This document shows, in pieces, positions 10,328-19,077 of a stretch of DNA of 64,000 bases. Under the pieces are notes generated by a model that was given only the letters and a program-made list of their open reading frames with translations, was not told the DNA's origin and did no database searches. Each line of letters opens with the position of its first letter. Positions within the stretch are counted from its first letter, which is position 1. Position numbers and translations under genes: made by a program. This DNA is from Amycolatopsis alkalitolerans (GTDB lineage Bacteria > Actinomycetota > Actinomycetes > Mycobacteriales > Pseudonocardiaceae), in assembly GCF_006152065.1 (NCBI RefSeq), contig NZ_VDFW01000009.1, positions 62,001-126,000 of the forward strand, in the 5' to 3' direction.

Positions 10328-11590
10328 GTGCGCGTTCTCGTCATCGGGTCAGGTGCCCGCGAACATGCCCTAGTCCTCGCCGCTTCGCACGACCCGGCGG
10401 TGACCGCGCTCGCGTGCGCCCCCGGCAACGCGGGCACGGCTTCGGTGGCCGAGCAACTCGGCGTGGACGTGGCCGAACCGTCGGCAGTCGCCGAACTCGC
10501 CACGAGCTGGCGTGCGGACCTCGTGGTGATCGGCCCCGAAGTGCCCCTGGTCGCCGGTGCCGCCGACGCGGTCCGCAAGACCGGGATCGCCTGCTTCGGC
10601 CCGTCCTCGGCGGCGGCCCGGATCGAGGGCTCGAAGTCGTTCGCGAAGGACGTGATGGCCGCCGCGAAGGTGCCCACCGCGCACGCCGAGACCGTCGACA
10701 ACCCCGCCCGGCTCGACGAGGCGCTCGCGCGCTTCGGGCCCACCTGGGTGGTCAAGGACGACGGGCTCGCCGCCGGCAAGGGCGTCGTCGTGACGACGGA
10801 CTACGACCAGGCCCGCGCGCATGCGATGACCCTGCTCGACGGCGGGCATCCGGTCCTGCTGGAGTCCTTTCTGGACGGTCCGGAGCTGTCGCTGTTCTGC
10901 CTCGTCGACGGCCGCACGGTGGTCCCGCTGATGCCGGCCCAGGACTTCAAGCGCGTCGGCGACGGCGACACCGGGCCCAACACCGGCGGGATGGGCGCCT
11001 ACGCACCGCTGCCATGGGCGCCCGAAGGGCTGGTCGAGCGGATCGTCGCCGAGATCGTCCAGCCGGTCGTCGACGAACTCGCCGCGCGCGACGCCCCGTT
11101 CACCGGCCTGCTCTACGCGGGCCTCGCGCTGACCTCGGACGGGCCGCAGGTCATCGAGTTCAACTGCCGCTTCGGCGATCCGGAGACCCAGGTCGTGCTG
11201 TCGCTGCTGGGCACCCCGCTGGCCGGGCTGCTGTACGCCACCGCGACCGGCAAGCTCGTCGAGCACCCGCCGCTGGACTGGCAGCAGGGCGCCGCGGTCA
11301 CCGTCGTGATCGCCGCCGACGGGTACCCGGGCGTCCCCCGTGCGGGCGACGTCATCACCGGTTCCGAGGCCGAGGGCGTGCTCCACGCCGGGACACGCCG
11401 CCGGGACGACGGCGCGGTCGTGGCGCACGGCGGCCGCGTGCTTTCGGTCGTGGGCACCGGCCCGGATCTCGCCGCGGCCCGCGCCCAGGCGTACGAACGG
11501 GTCGCGAAGGTCCACCTCGCCGGTTCGCACCACCGCACGGACATCGCGTTGCGCGCGGTCAACAGGCAGGTGACGGTCCCCGCCGGATAA
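10328..11590 (+). CDS. purD: Phosphoribosylamine-glycine ligase (GAR synthetase)
   Basis: Ligates glycine to phosphoribosylamine with ATP, the second step of IMP synthesis after PurF. A 420-residue ATP-grasp enzyme. Signatures are [60 protein letters not shown] (ATP grasp), [14 protein letters not shown] and [15 protein letters not shown]. The start is GTG 10328, directly beginning the MRVLVIGSG Rossmann-like motif. It is divergent from the GDPD gene with a ~106-bp gap and is followed after 86 bp by the ESX-like operon. Confidence 0.97.
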   Translation: MRVLVIGSGAREHALVLAASHDPAVTALACAPGNAGTASVAEQLGVDVAEPSAVAELATSWRADLVVIGPEVPLVAGAADAVRKTGIACFGPSSAAARIEGSKSFAKDVMAAAKVPTAHAETVDNPARLDEALARFGPTWVVKDDGLAAGKGVVVTTDYDQARAHAMTLLDGGHPVLLESFLDGPELSLFCLVDGRTVVPLMPAQDFKRVGDGDTGPNTGGMGAYAPLPWAPEGLVERIVAEIVQPVVDELAARDAPFTGLLYAGLALTSDGPQVIEFNCRFGDPETQVVLSLLGTPLAGLLYATATGKLVEHPPLDWQQGAAVTVVIAADGYPGVPRAGDVITGSEAEGVLHAGTRRRDDGAVVAHGGRVLSVVGTGPDLAAARAQAYERVAKVHLAGSHHRTDIALRAVNRQVTVPAG

Positions 11591-11676
11591 CGCGAACTCG
11601 GCCCACGCACACCCGGACGTTGGTAGCCTGCTGAGGAGACTGGCGGTCACCGTCCGTACCCGGGAGAGTGCGCACC

Positions 11677-12051
11677 ATGGCAGAAACCACCGTGAGCGCG
11701 TTGAGCACCGCCGTGCCCGGGGTGCCCGGTGCGGCGGACATCCATGTGGAGCCGGGCCAGGTGCGCCAGGTGGCCAAGATCATCAGCGACCAGGCAGACG
11801 CGCTCGCCGACCGGGTGCGCCAGCTGCTGGTTGAGCTGACCATCGACCCGCCGGCGCAGGATGTGGTCAGCTCAACCGCGGTCGACGCGTGGAACAGGCT
11901 CGTCGCGCGCGGGGACGGCTCGTACGCCCATCGCGTGCAGAGCTACATCGACCAGCTGCGGCAACTCGCCGCGCAGTTGCGGACCGCGGCCGGCCACTAC
12001 CAGGCGGGCGAGGACGAGAAGATCGCGGCGCTCGAGGGGAAGGCGAAGTGA
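11677..12051 (+). CDS. Small helical WXG100/PE-like protein of the ESX locus
   Basis: A 124-residue helical protein (MAETTVSALSTAVPG...). After a short flexible N-terminus it is two predicted long helices: VEPGQVRQVAKIISDQADALADRVRQLLVELTI and a second with VDAWNRLVARGDGSYAHRVQSYIDQLRQLAAQLRTAAGHYQ. This is the hairpin expected of PE/WXG100-type partners. The C-terminal half contains YQAGEDEK, reminiscent of the YxxxD/E secretion tag. ATG 11677 follows CGGGAGAG with good spacing; GTG 11668 is possible. It starts a tightly overlapped operon with a PPE-like protein and EspG, so it is likely a type VII secretion substrate partner (inference from context). Confidence 0.75.
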   Translation: MAETTVSALSTAVPGVPGAADIHVEPGQVRQVAKIISDQADALADRVRQLLVELTIDPPAQDVVSSTAVDAWNRLVARGDGSYAHRVQSYIDQLRQLAAQLRTAAGHYQAGEDEKIAALEGKAK

Positions 12052-13625
12052 GCACCTTCGACAGCAGCCGCTACGACGTTCCGACGCTCGTCGAGAAGCT
12101 GCGGGACCAGCGCTTCGACGGCTACGACCCGGAGAGCCTCGCGCTCGAGGTCGAGAGGTTCCGCGAGGGCAGCGGCACGGCGAACATGGGCGACGCGGTC
12201 GAGGCCCTCAAGCAGATCGCCGGCGCGCTTTCGCACACCGACACGACGCTGCGTGAACAGCTCGGCGCGCTCGGGGTGTCGTGGCAGAGCCAGGCCGGCG
12301 GGCAGGCGAGCGCCGCCGTGTCCGGCCAGGCCGGGTTCTCCGCGGACGCCAACACGAAGGTGGCACAGGCCGCGGAGCTGATCTTCGAGCAGGGCGAGGC
12401 GTTCAACCGGACCAAGAACAAGCTGCCCGAACCCGACGCACTCCGCCAGGGCGAGGGCGGCTACACACTGGCCGACACGTTGTTCAGCCTCTTCGGCTTC
12501 GAGACCGATCACGCGGCGAGCGTGAAGACCGGTATCGAGGCGAAGGCGCAGGCCGTCGACGCGCTCAACGCGTATGCCCACGACAGCGGTGAGTATCTCG
12601 CCGCCTCGCAGCCGGTCGCGGAACCGCAGTCAATGCTGGCCTCGCCGGGTGCCGCCGTCGGGTCGGTCGCCGGGCCGACAATCGAGCCGGTCCCGCCGGC
12701 GCCCGAAGTGCCCGAGGTGCCGGACACGTCACCGACCGTGGCCGCGAGTGCGAAGGACGCGCCGGTCCAGACCTCACCCGTGACAGCGGCGGCGCCGTCA
12801 GCGAACGCGCCGACCGGCCTGCCGGTGTCCGCGCACCAGACCGGTGCCGGAGCGACAGCACCCTCCCAGGCGACCGTCCCGAGCACCGTCGCGGCGCCTG
12901 CGCCTGCCCCGGTGACCGAGCCGATCACCGCGGTCGTCGGCGGCTCCCAGCGGCCCGGCCAGCAGGAACGGACCAGCCAGCCGGAGACCGCCGCCAGGCC
13001 CTCCGGTCCGGGCCCGGTGGCTCCTCCCGCGCCCGGTCAGCAAGTCGGAGTCGGCGGCGGTGGGGTCGTGAGCGCGACGCCCGGCGGGGAGAAGTCGGCC
13101 GCCGCCCCGGGCAAGCCAGGCGGTGTACCGGCCGAAGGCGCGGGGCACGCGCTGCGGACCGGCGGCGAACGCTTGCTGGCGGAGGGAAAGTCCTTCGGCG
13201 CCGTAGCCGGTGGCGGGAGCGCGCCCGCGAACGTCGGGCTCGGGCTCGGCAGCGTCCGCGCCGTGGGCGGCGCCGGGGCGCTCGCGGAAGGTGCGCCCGC
13301 GATCGGTGCGGCCGGGGTCGGCGGCGTGACCAGCGGCGAACCGGAACGTGACCGGCCCGCCCGCGGTAGCGCACCGAAGGGCGCCCGCCCGTTGCCCATC
13401 GGCGACCTGCCGGAGGAAGAGGAAGCCCTGCGCGCCCGCAAGGCGGCGCCCGAGCCGCCGACCGGCCACCGCACGCGCGCGATCCTCGAACCGGCCGCGA
13501 CGCAGGACGGCGAGGAAGACGGTCACCACGTGCGCCGGTACGGCGTCGACGACCGCGACCTGTTCACCGATCCGCGTGAGGTCTCCACCGACCTCATCGG
13601 CGGCAAACCACTGCCGGAAGAGTGA
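12048..13625 (+). CDS. PPE-like/WXG ESX substrate with long Pro/Ala-rich tail
   Basis: 525 residues. About residues 1-180 are helical with a central GVSWQSQAGGQASAAVS segment (WxS/WxG-like turn) and an FGFETDHAASVKTGIEAKAQAVDALNAYAHDSGEYLAA helix. The remainder (~190-460) is low-complexity Pro/Ala/Gly/Thr, ending in an acidic-basic tail RRYGVDDRDLFTDPREVSTDLIGG. This is the layout of actinobacterial PPE-domain proteins. The GTG start at 12048 overlaps the previous stop (GTGA), so translation is coupled with the PE-like partner. The following EspG gene strongly supports a type VII secretion role; the tail may be exposed or interact with the wall (inference). Confidence 0.78.
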   Translation: MSTFDSSRYDVPTLVEKLRDQRFDGYDPESLALEVERFREGSGTANMGDAVEALKQIAGALSHTDTTLREQLGALGVSWQSQAGGQASAAVSGQAGFSADANTKVAQAAELIFEQGEAFNRTKNKLPEPDALRQGEGGYTLADTLFSLFGFETDHAASVKTGIEAKAQAVDALNAYAHDSGEYLAASQPVAEPQSMLASPGAAVGSVAGPTIEPVPPAPEVPEVPDTSPTVAASAKDAPVQTSPVTAAAPSANAPTGLPVSAHQTGAGATAPSQATVPSTVAAPAPAPVTEPITAVVGGSQRPGQQERTSQPETAARPSGPGPVAPPAPGQQVGVGGGGVVSATPGGEKSAAAPGKPGGVPAEGAGHALRTGGERLLAEGKSFGAVAGGGSAPANVGLGLGSVRAVGGAGALAEGAPAIGAAGVGGVTSGEPERDRPARGSAPKGARPLPIGDLPEEEEALRARKAAPEPPTGHRTRAILEPAATQDGEEDGHHVRRYGVDDRDLFTDPREVSTDLIGGKPLPEE

Positions 13626-14392
13626 GCGCCCCGCGGGGCAGCCTCGTGCTGTCCACCACGGAGTTCGACGTGCTGTGGGAGACCGAGCGGCTACCGCCGC
13701 CGCATCCCGCGCTGCGCGTGCTCAGCCCCGGCCGCACACACGGCGAACGGCGCGCCCTCGTCGCCGACGCGTGGCTGTCGCTGGGCGAACGGCGGCTGGC
13801 CCGCGGCACGCGCGCCTCCGGTGAGCTCGTCGATCAGCTGAACCTGCTCGCCCACCCGAAGGTGAGCATCGACATCTGGGTCTGGGCCGACCGGGAGATC
13901 AAGGGTCTCGCGGTCAGCACCGGCAGCCAGGCGCTGCTCGCGGTGATCGACCGCGACGAGGTGTGGCTGATCCCGGCGCGCGACACGTCGCTGCCCGAAT
14001 CCGCGGTCTCGGTCGCCGGCGAATTGCACGCCGGCGTCGGTCACTCGGTGAGCGTGCCGCACCGGATCGTGCGCGCCGCCGACGCGGACGCCAAGGGCGA
14101 GCCGAAGGCGCTGGTCACCGCGCTGGAGGACCGCGGGGTGGCGCTAGCGCAGGCGCAGGAGCTCGCCGGGATGATGGTCGGGATGGCCGCGCGCGGGCAG
14201 TTCGGGGTCGAGCGCCTGCGCCGTGACGGCGGGATGCGCCGCGGTGACCGGGTCGTCGCGTTCCACGACACCGATGCCGGCCGGTATCTCGTGCAGCTGG
14301 GCGCCGGGGCCGACGGCGACTGGGTGACCGTCGCGCCCGCGGACAACCAGCTGCTCGCCGCCCGGATCTGGGAGTTGCTGGAAGAGGTGTGA
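13622..14392 (+). CDS. ESX secretion-associated protein EspG
   Basis: A 256-residue cytosolic chaperone of the EspG family, which binds PE-PPE heterodimers before export. The protein opens SLVLSTTEFDVLWETERLPPPHPALRV, continues with the family's LVADAWLSLGERRLARGTRASGELVDQLNLLAHPKVSIDIWVW and ends with a beta-rich part including RYLVQLGAGADGDWVTVAPADNQLLAARIWELL. The GTG start at 13622 overlaps the upstream TGA (GTGA), indicating coupling to the two presumed clients. No ESX core genes (eccA-E, mycP) are in the window, so the cognate machine lies elsewhere. Confidence 0.88.
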   Translation: MSAPRGSLVLSTTEFDVLWETERLPPPHPALRVLSPGRTHGERRALVADAWLSLGERRLARGTRASGELVDQLNLLAHPKVSIDIWVWADREIKGLAVSTGSQALLAVIDRDEVWLIPARDTSLPESAVSVAGELHAGVGHSVSVPHRIVRAADADAKGEPKALVTALEDRGVALAQAQELAGMMVGMAARGQFGVERLRRDGGMRRGDRVVAFHDTDAGRYLVQLGAGADGDWVTVAPADNQLLAARIWELLEEV

Positions 14393-14482
14393 GCTCGGCT
14401 CACCGGTGCTAGAAAGATCGGGGAACCGCCGCCGCGGTGCGGGCGTCGGAACTACGAGTTTGCGCGAAGGGGGATGACGATC

Positions 14483-14827
14483 GTGTCGCAGCAGAGCGAT
14501 CCGGACTCGCTGGAGCACGTGGCCGGCAAGGTCGAGGATCTGCACGACCGCTTCAAGGACTCGAAACAGAAGATGATCGGGGTCGCGGGGCCGAATCCGT
14601 TCGGCGATATCAGGCACCCCGACCACGTCCCCGGCGAGCACCCCTCCGAGCACGCGGTCAGCGCGCTGCAGTCCTACCGGGACCGCATGCACGGCCAGTT
14701 CGACGCGGCGGCCGAGCTGATGAAGTCCACCGGCGGCGCCCTGCGTGACGCCGCGCGCGCCCTGCGCGGCACCGACGACGCGGCCAGGGACAGCGTCACC
14801 GTCAAGGACGGAAGCCTCGACCAATGA
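14483..14827 (+). CDS. Small ESX-like protein ahead of the WXG100-transglycosylase
   Basis: About 114 residues, helical, with SLEHVAGKVEDLHDRFKDSKQKMIGVAG and a second helix HAVSALQSYRDRMHGQFDAAAELMKSTGGALRDAARALRGTDDAARDS. This resembles the small partner (DUF-type, excreted virulence factor EspC-like) commonly encoded before a WXG100 effector. The frame also has ATG 14474, but the purine-rich AAGGGGG ends directly at 14473, leaving no spacer; GTG 14483 has a 9-nt spacer and is preferred. Its stop overlaps the next start (ATGA at 14824), arguing for a coupled two-gene unit. Confidence 0.7.
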   Translation: MSQQSDPDSLEHVAGKVEDLHDRFKDSKQKMIGVAGPNPFGDIRHPDHVPGEHPSEHAVSALQSYRDRMHGQFDAAAELMKSTGGALRDAARALRGTDDAARDSVTVKDGSLDQ

Positions 14828-17004
14828 GCGCGAAAGCCGAGTTCCCGCCGAACTGGAACGACGTCGAGACGAAGACCCAGCAGGTCGAGAACGTGCGCCC
14901 GGCCGCCATCCAGGGCGTCGCCGACCAGTTCCGGCAGGCCTCGAAGGACTCGGCCGACCACACGGTCGCGCTGCGCAACGCGACCGCGGCACTCGGCGGC
15001 GGCACCTGGTCCGGTGCGGCCGCCGACTCGTTCTTCAACTACGTCAAGCAGATCGGCGACGCGGGCCAGCGGGTCAACGACCACCTCGACGAGGTCTCGA
15101 ACGAGCTGACCAACCTGCAGGGCTTCCTCGATCGCACCCAGAAGGAGGTCCAGCAGCTCCGCGACGACGCGCACGGCAAGATCGACGGGCTCAACAAGCA
15201 GGCCCAGTCGGACGCCGACGCGGCGCAGGCGCAGATCGACGCGGTGAACAACCACAAGCAGGGCGCGACGATGCCGGCCCAGACGCCGGACCAGATCATC
15301 GCGGCGAATCTCAAGGTCACCACCGGGATCGCGAACGACGCGCAGACCCAGATCGGCGGCAAGCTCGACGGGGCCAACCAGGAGATCCAGCGGGTGATGG
15401 GCCTGGTGAAGCAGGACGTGGAGGGCGGGTACTCGTCAGTGCCGCCGCTGGGCACCCGACCGCAGTCGATGAAGAGCACCGGCGGCCTGCACGGCGGTTC
15501 GCACGGGTACTCCGGCGGCGGTGGCGGCGGTGGCGGCGGTCTCGGCCCGAGCGGCGGCCCTCCCGTGGGCAACCCGCCCGGCAACGTGCAGCAGTGGATC
15601 GAAGAGGCGATCAAGGAGCTGCAGGCCGCGGGCGTGAACGTCACCGATGCGGACATCAAGAACATCTGGGCGATCATCCAGCACGAGTCCGGCGGTAACC
15701 CACACGCGATCAACCTCTGGGACTGCGTGCCGCTGGGCACGGCAATTCTCACCCAGCGGGGCTGGCTCAAGCACGACGAAGTGGCGGTCGGGGACAGGAC
15801 GATCGGTTTCAACGCGGCGACCGGCCGCAGCGAATGGACCCGCGTGACCCGCATCGTCCACCACGCGGACGCGCCGCTGGTCAGGCTAGGCAATTCGCGC
15901 TGGTACGCGACGACGACGCCGAATCACAGGTGGCTCAACCTGCCGCGGACACATCTCACGCGAACCGATCTGCCCGCTGAATGCCCCGAATGCGGTTGGG
16001 GCCCGAGCAGTGGCAACGGTGTGGCGGTGCATCGCGGCAAGATCCACGGCGTCGTTCCGCCGAAGCAGCGGAACGAGTACGCGACCGAGGCGTCGTTCGT
16101 CGAAACGCGGGATGTGCGCAGCCGCGACCGTCTGGTGCTATCCGCGCCTGCGGACACGCCCGCCGGGCTCGACATCTCGGTGGTCGAAGCGGCGATCCTC
16201 GGCTGGATCGCCGGCGACGGACATGTGGAGAATCGCAGGCACCGGCCCACCATGTCCATCGCGCAGTCCAAGCCACCGATGGTGCAGAAGCTACGGCGGC
16301 TGCTCGACGGCGTGCCCCATGCGGTCTACGTCGACAACCGAGGCGGCTGCGGACCCCGCCATCAGTTCCGGCTCGATCACGACTATGCACAGGATCTGCT
16401 CATGCGGGCTGGGCACCCGAAGTCGGACGCGGTGGCCCAGGTCCTCGCGATGTCGACCGAGCAGCGCGCCGCCTGGCTGGAGGCGATCGTCGACGCCGAA
16501 GGCACCCGCGCGAAGTCGCTGACCGCGATCTACCAGGCGCCGGGCACGATCCTCGATGCGATCACGATCGCGGTCTACCTGTCCGGCCACCGCCCGCGCG
16601 TGCTGCGTTCCGTGCGGTCGCACCGGCCGGCGAGCTGGCTGCCGGAGGCATCCGTGCGGCCCAACACCCCGGTCGTCACTGGCGCTTTCCTGACCAGGGA
16701 GAACGCGGGCCGTGCCGACGTCTGGTGCGTGACGACCGAGCTCGGTACGTGGACGGCTAGGGAGGACGAGCACGTCTTCCTCACCGGGAATTCCAACGCC
16801 GCCGCTGGGCATCCGTCCAAGGGCCTCATGCAGTGCATCGATTCGACGTTCAACTCGAACAAGCTGCCCGGGCACGACGACATCTACAACCCGGTGGACA
16901 ACATCATCGCCGGGGTGCGGTACACGATCGGCCGGTACGGCAGCATCGCGAACACCCCCGGGCTGGCGTCGATGGCCCATGGTGGCGGCTACGTCGGTTA
17001 CTAG
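14824..17004 (+). CDS. WXG100-lytic transglycosylase protein interrupted by an intein
   Basis: A 726-residue precursor. Residues 1-~220 are an ESX-type helical domain with the W62-S-G turn (GGTWSGAAADSFF) and long coiled helices. A glycine-rich linker (~236-256) follows. The transglycosylase (SLT) domain starts near 265, with Glu288 in IWAIIQHESGGNPHAINLWD, breaks at residue 300, and resumes at 657 with SNAAAGHPSKGLMQCIDSTF and YNPVDNIIAGVRYTIGRYG. Residues 301-656 are an intein, so the mature protein would be 370 residues. Substrate: peptidoglycan glycan strands, probably after ESX-type export. The insertion falls between the catalytic Glu motif and the conserved GLMQ motif, so the unspliced form should be inactive (inference). 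Confidence 0.9.
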   Translation: MSAKAEFPPNWNDVETKTQQVENVRPAAIQGVADQFRQASKDSADHTVALRNATAALGGGTWSGAAADSFFNYVKQIGDAGQRVNDHLDEVSNELTNLQGFLDRTQKEVQQLRDDAHGKIDGLNKQAQSDADAAQAQIDAVNNHKQGATMPAQTPDQIIAANLKVTTGIANDAQTQIGGKLDGANQEIQRVMGLVKQDVEGGYSSVPPLGTRPQSMKSTGGLHGGSHGYSGGGGGGGGGLGPSGGPPVGNPPGNVQQWIEEAIKELQAAGVNVTDADIKNIWAIIQHESGGNPHAINLWDCVPLGTAILTQRGWLKHDEVAVGDRTIGFNAATGRSEWTRVTRIVHHADAPLVRLGNSRWYATTTPNHRWLNLPRTHLTRTDLPAECPECGWGPSSGNGVAVHRGKIHGVVPPKQRNEYATEASFVETRDVRSRDRLVLSAPADTPAGLDISVVEAAILGWIAGDGHVENRRHRPTMSIAQSKPPMVQKLRRLLDGVPHAVYVDNRGGCGPRHQFRLDHDYAQDLLMRAGHPKSDAVAQVLAMSTEQRAAWLEAIVDAEGTRAKSLTAIYQAPGTILDAITIAVYLSGHRPRVLRSVRSHRPASWLPEASVRPNTPVVTGAFLTRENAGRADVWCVTTELGTWTAREDEHVFLTGNSNAAAGHPSKGLMQCIDSTFNSNKLPGHDDIYNPVDNIIAGVRYTIGRYGSIANTPGLASMAHGGGYVGY
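15724..16791 (+). mobile_element. Class 1 intein with LAGLIDADG homing endonuclease
   Basis: A 356-residue in-frame insertion (residues 301-656). The splice junctions are LWD|CVPLGTAILTQRGW and VFLTGN|SNAAAG: Cys1, terminal Asn and +1 Ser are present. Block B has TTTPNH (His368). The endonuclease blocks are ILGWIAGDGHV (458-468) and WLEAIVDAEG (551-560), both with the acidic residue. Block F is VWCVTTELGTWTARED. The penultimate residue is Gly655 rather than the usual His. A CPEC pair (387, 390) sits in an insert after block B. Both LAGLIDADG copies look intact, so homing may still be possible. Confidence 0.9.
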
Positions 17005-17022
17005 CGCCTCTAATCTCAAGTC

Positions 17023-18180
17023 ATGGTCGACTTCCCTGGTCCCTCCCGACGTTCGAGTGTCGCGCCGTTCCACGTCATGGACGTGCTCTCCGCGGCGCAG
17101 GCGCGGCAGCGCACCCACGGTGACGTGATCTCGCTGGCGGCCGGTCAGCCGACCGCGGGCGCGCCCCGGCCCGTGCTGGCCGCCGCCGAGCGCGCGCTGC
17201 GCGAGCAGAACCTCGGCTACACCGTCCAGCTGGGCATCCCGGAACTGCGCGAGGCGATCGCGGGCCACTACGACCACCGGTACGGGCTCGAGGTCAGCCC
17301 GGAGGACGTCATCGTCACCACCGGTTCGTCCGGTGGGTTCATGCTGTCGTTCCTCGCCGCGTTCGACGCGGGCGACCGCGTCGCGATGGCGCGGCCGGGC
17401 TATCCGGCGTACCGGAACCTCCTGTCCGCCCTGGGGTGTGAGGTCGTCGAGTTCCAGACCGACGAGTCGACGCGCTTCCAGCCGACCGTGGCACTGCTCG
17501 AGGGGCTTGGCCCGATCTCGGGACTCGTCGTGGCCAGCCCGACCAACCCCGCTGGGACCGCGCTGCCGCCCGCCGAACTGGCCGCGATCGACGGCTGGTG
17601 CTCGGCGCGGGGTGTGCAGCTGATCAGCGACGAGATCTACCACGGCATCTCCTACGACATCGAACTCGCCTGCGCCTGGCAGACCGGGCGCGAGTCGATC
17701 GTGCTCGGCTCGTTCTCCAAGTACTTCGCGATGACCGGCTGGCGGCTGGGCTGGATGCTGGTGCCGCGCCGGCTGCACCGCGCGGTGGACGTGCTGACCG
17801 GCAACCTCAACATCTGCGCGCCCGCGCTCGCCCAGCACGCCGCGGTGGCCGCGTTCGAGCCCGAGTCGTACGCCGAACTCGACGGGCATGTCGAGCACTA
17901 CCGCGCGAACCGGGATCTGCTGCTCGACGGGCTGCGTGAGATCGGGCTGGACCGGGTCGCGCCGGTCGACGGGGCCTTCTACGCGTACGTCGATGTCTCG
18001 AAGCACACCACCGAAAGCCTCAGCTGGTGCCAGCGCCTGCTCGCCGACACGGGTGTGGCCATCACGCCGGGTATCGACTTCGACCCTGTGCACGGGGGCG
18101 AATACGTACGGTTCTCGTTCGCCGGGGCCGGCGAGGAACTCACCGAAGGGGTGCGGCGGCTGGGTGCGTGGCTGGAGTAA
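17023..18180 (+). CDS. Class I/II PLP-dependent aminotransferase
   Basis: A 385-residue fold-type I aminotransferase. The PLP lysine is in GSFSKYFAMTGWRLGW, with phosphate-binding and substrate motifs TTGSSGGFMLSFLAAFDAGD, ASPTNPAGTALPPAEL and ISDEIYHGISYD. The N-terminal ISLAAGQPTAGAPRPVLAAAERAL fits aspartate/alanine-type members. The amino donor cannot be named from sequence. ATG 17023 is 18 bp after the upstream stop; it may be read through from the ESX operon, though no functional link is evident. A small membrane-protein gene follows. Confidence 0.92.
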   Translation: MVDFPGPSRRSSVAPFHVMDVLSAAQARQRTHGDVISLAAGQPTAGAPRPVLAAAERALREQNLGYTVQLGIPELREAIAGHYDHRYGLEVSPEDVIVTTGSSGGFMLSFLAAFDAGDRVAMARPGYPAYRNLLSALGCEVVEFQTDESTRFQPTVALLEGLGPISGLVVASPTNPAGTALPPAELAAIDGWCSARGVQLISDEIYHGISYDIELACAWQTGRESIVLGSFSKYFAMTGWRLGWMLVPRRLHRAVDVLTGNLNICAPALAQHAAVAAFEPESYAELDGHVEHYRANRDLLLDGLREIGLDRVAPVDGAFYAYVDVSKHTTESLSWCQRLLADTGVAITPGIDFDPVHGGEYVRFSFAGAGEELTEGVRRLGAWLE

Positions 18181-18295
18181 GGGGGAACCCCGGCTTTCCC
18201 CTGAACGTTGCCGAGATAGCGAGCTTCGCCGCCCGAAACCTGGCAGCCTGGCTCGTAGCGGGCCGGACGGCTCGCGGAGGTAACGGAGGGATGCC

Positions 18296-18481
18296 ATGTT
18301 CTGGAAGATCGTCGGGGCACTGATCCTCGCCTGGGTGGCGTTCATGGTGATCGGATCCGTGGTCGGCTTCCTGCTCAAGGCCGTGCTGTGGATCGCCATC
18401 ATCGGTGGCGCCGTGTTCCTCGGCACCGCGGCGTACGGCGCGATCAAGAACCGCAGCGAGCCCAAGCGCCTCCGCCGCTAG
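18296..18481 (+). CDS. Small two-helix membrane protein
   Basis: 61 residues with two hydrophobic segments (IVGALILAWVAFMVIGSVVGFLL and AVLWIAIIGGAVFLGTAAYGAI) and a basic tail KNRSEPKRLRR, so a hairpin membrane protein with cytosolic ends is likely. CGGAGGG sits 5 nt before ATG 18296. No named family is recognised. Its TAG overlaps the TAG of the convergent HAD gene through a shared CTAG at 18478-18481, so the two messages end head to head. Confidence 0.7.
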   Translation: MFWKIVGALILAWVAFMVIGSVVGFLLKAVLWIAIIGGAVFLGTAAYGAIKNRSEPKRLRR

Positions 18482-19077
18482 AGCACCGACCGCGCCGCGT
18501 CGACGCCGGACCACCGGTGCGCCCGCAGCCCTGCGGCGCGCGCGCCGTCCACATTGGACTGACGGTCGTCGAAGAAGAGGCATTCGCCCGCCTGGGCGTC
18601 CAGGCGGGCGAGCAGCAGTTCGAAGATCTTCGCGTCCGGCTTGGCCACTCCGACGTCGCCGGAGAACAGCCGGACCCGGAAATTCCGCGCCCAATCCTGC
18701 TTTTCGGCGTATCTCGCGAACGAGGCAGGCGCATTCGACAGCAGGGCCAGCGCCGCGCCGGCCTCCGCGAGTGCGGAGACCAGTTCGACGGAGGCGGGTT
18801 CGAGGCGGGACCAGCCCTCGATGTCGATCCGCGTCAAAGTGTCCGAAATGGACTCATCGACCGGGACGCCGAGCGCCTCGCCGACGGCGCCCCAGTACTC
18901 GAGATCCGTGGCTCCGCGGTCGTACCGGTCGCGCAACGACCAGTAATGCGGCTCGAACTCGGCGACCCCGACACCCAGCGCGGACGCCAGCGCGGGAATC
19001 GCCTCCGTTCTGCCACAGATGACTTCGCCATAGTCGAAGACAACCCAGTGTTGTCCCCGCCCCCTGCCAGTTCTCAC
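18478..19077 (-). CDS. HAD-superfamily hydrolase
   Basis: A 199-residue HAD phosphatase-like protein. Visible motifs: WVVFDYGEVICG near the N-terminus, the nucleophile region but with FDYGEV in place of the usual DxDxT/V, so its second Asp position is Gly-Glu as in several HAD-IA members; LALLSNAPASF (motif II); VGVAKPDAKIFELL (motif III Lys) and CLFFDDRQSNVDGARAAGL (motif IV acidic pair). The start is GTG 19077, overlapping the stop of the threonine aldolase gene (GTGA); the longer upstream frame lies inside that gene. Substrate unknown; coupling to the aldolase suggests related small-metabolite chemistry (inference). Confidence 0.87.
   Translation of the reverse strand: MRTGRGRGQHWVVFDYGEVICGRTEAIPALASALGVGVAEFEPHYWSLRDRYDRGATDLEYWGAVGEALGVPVDESISDTLTRIDIEGWSRLEPASVELVSALAEAGAALALLSNAPASFARYAEKQDWARNFRVRLFSGDVGVAKPDAKIFELLLARLDAQAGECLFFDDRQSNVDGARAAGLRAHRWSGVDAARSVL

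Noticed and set aside
9325-11634. A 769-codon plus-strand open frame across the GDPD gene and purD
   Set aside because: It is an out-of-frame shadow of two well-supported genes, Arg/Gly-rich with no domain; high GC keeps stops rare.
15505-15545. GGC/GGT repeat as a possible regulatory element
   Set aside because: It encodes the Gly-rich linker between the WXG and transglycosylase domains.
16291-18465. A 724-codon minus-strand frame opposite the intein and aminotransferase
   Set aside because: Composition is a mirror of the real plus-strand genes; no motif, no start signal.
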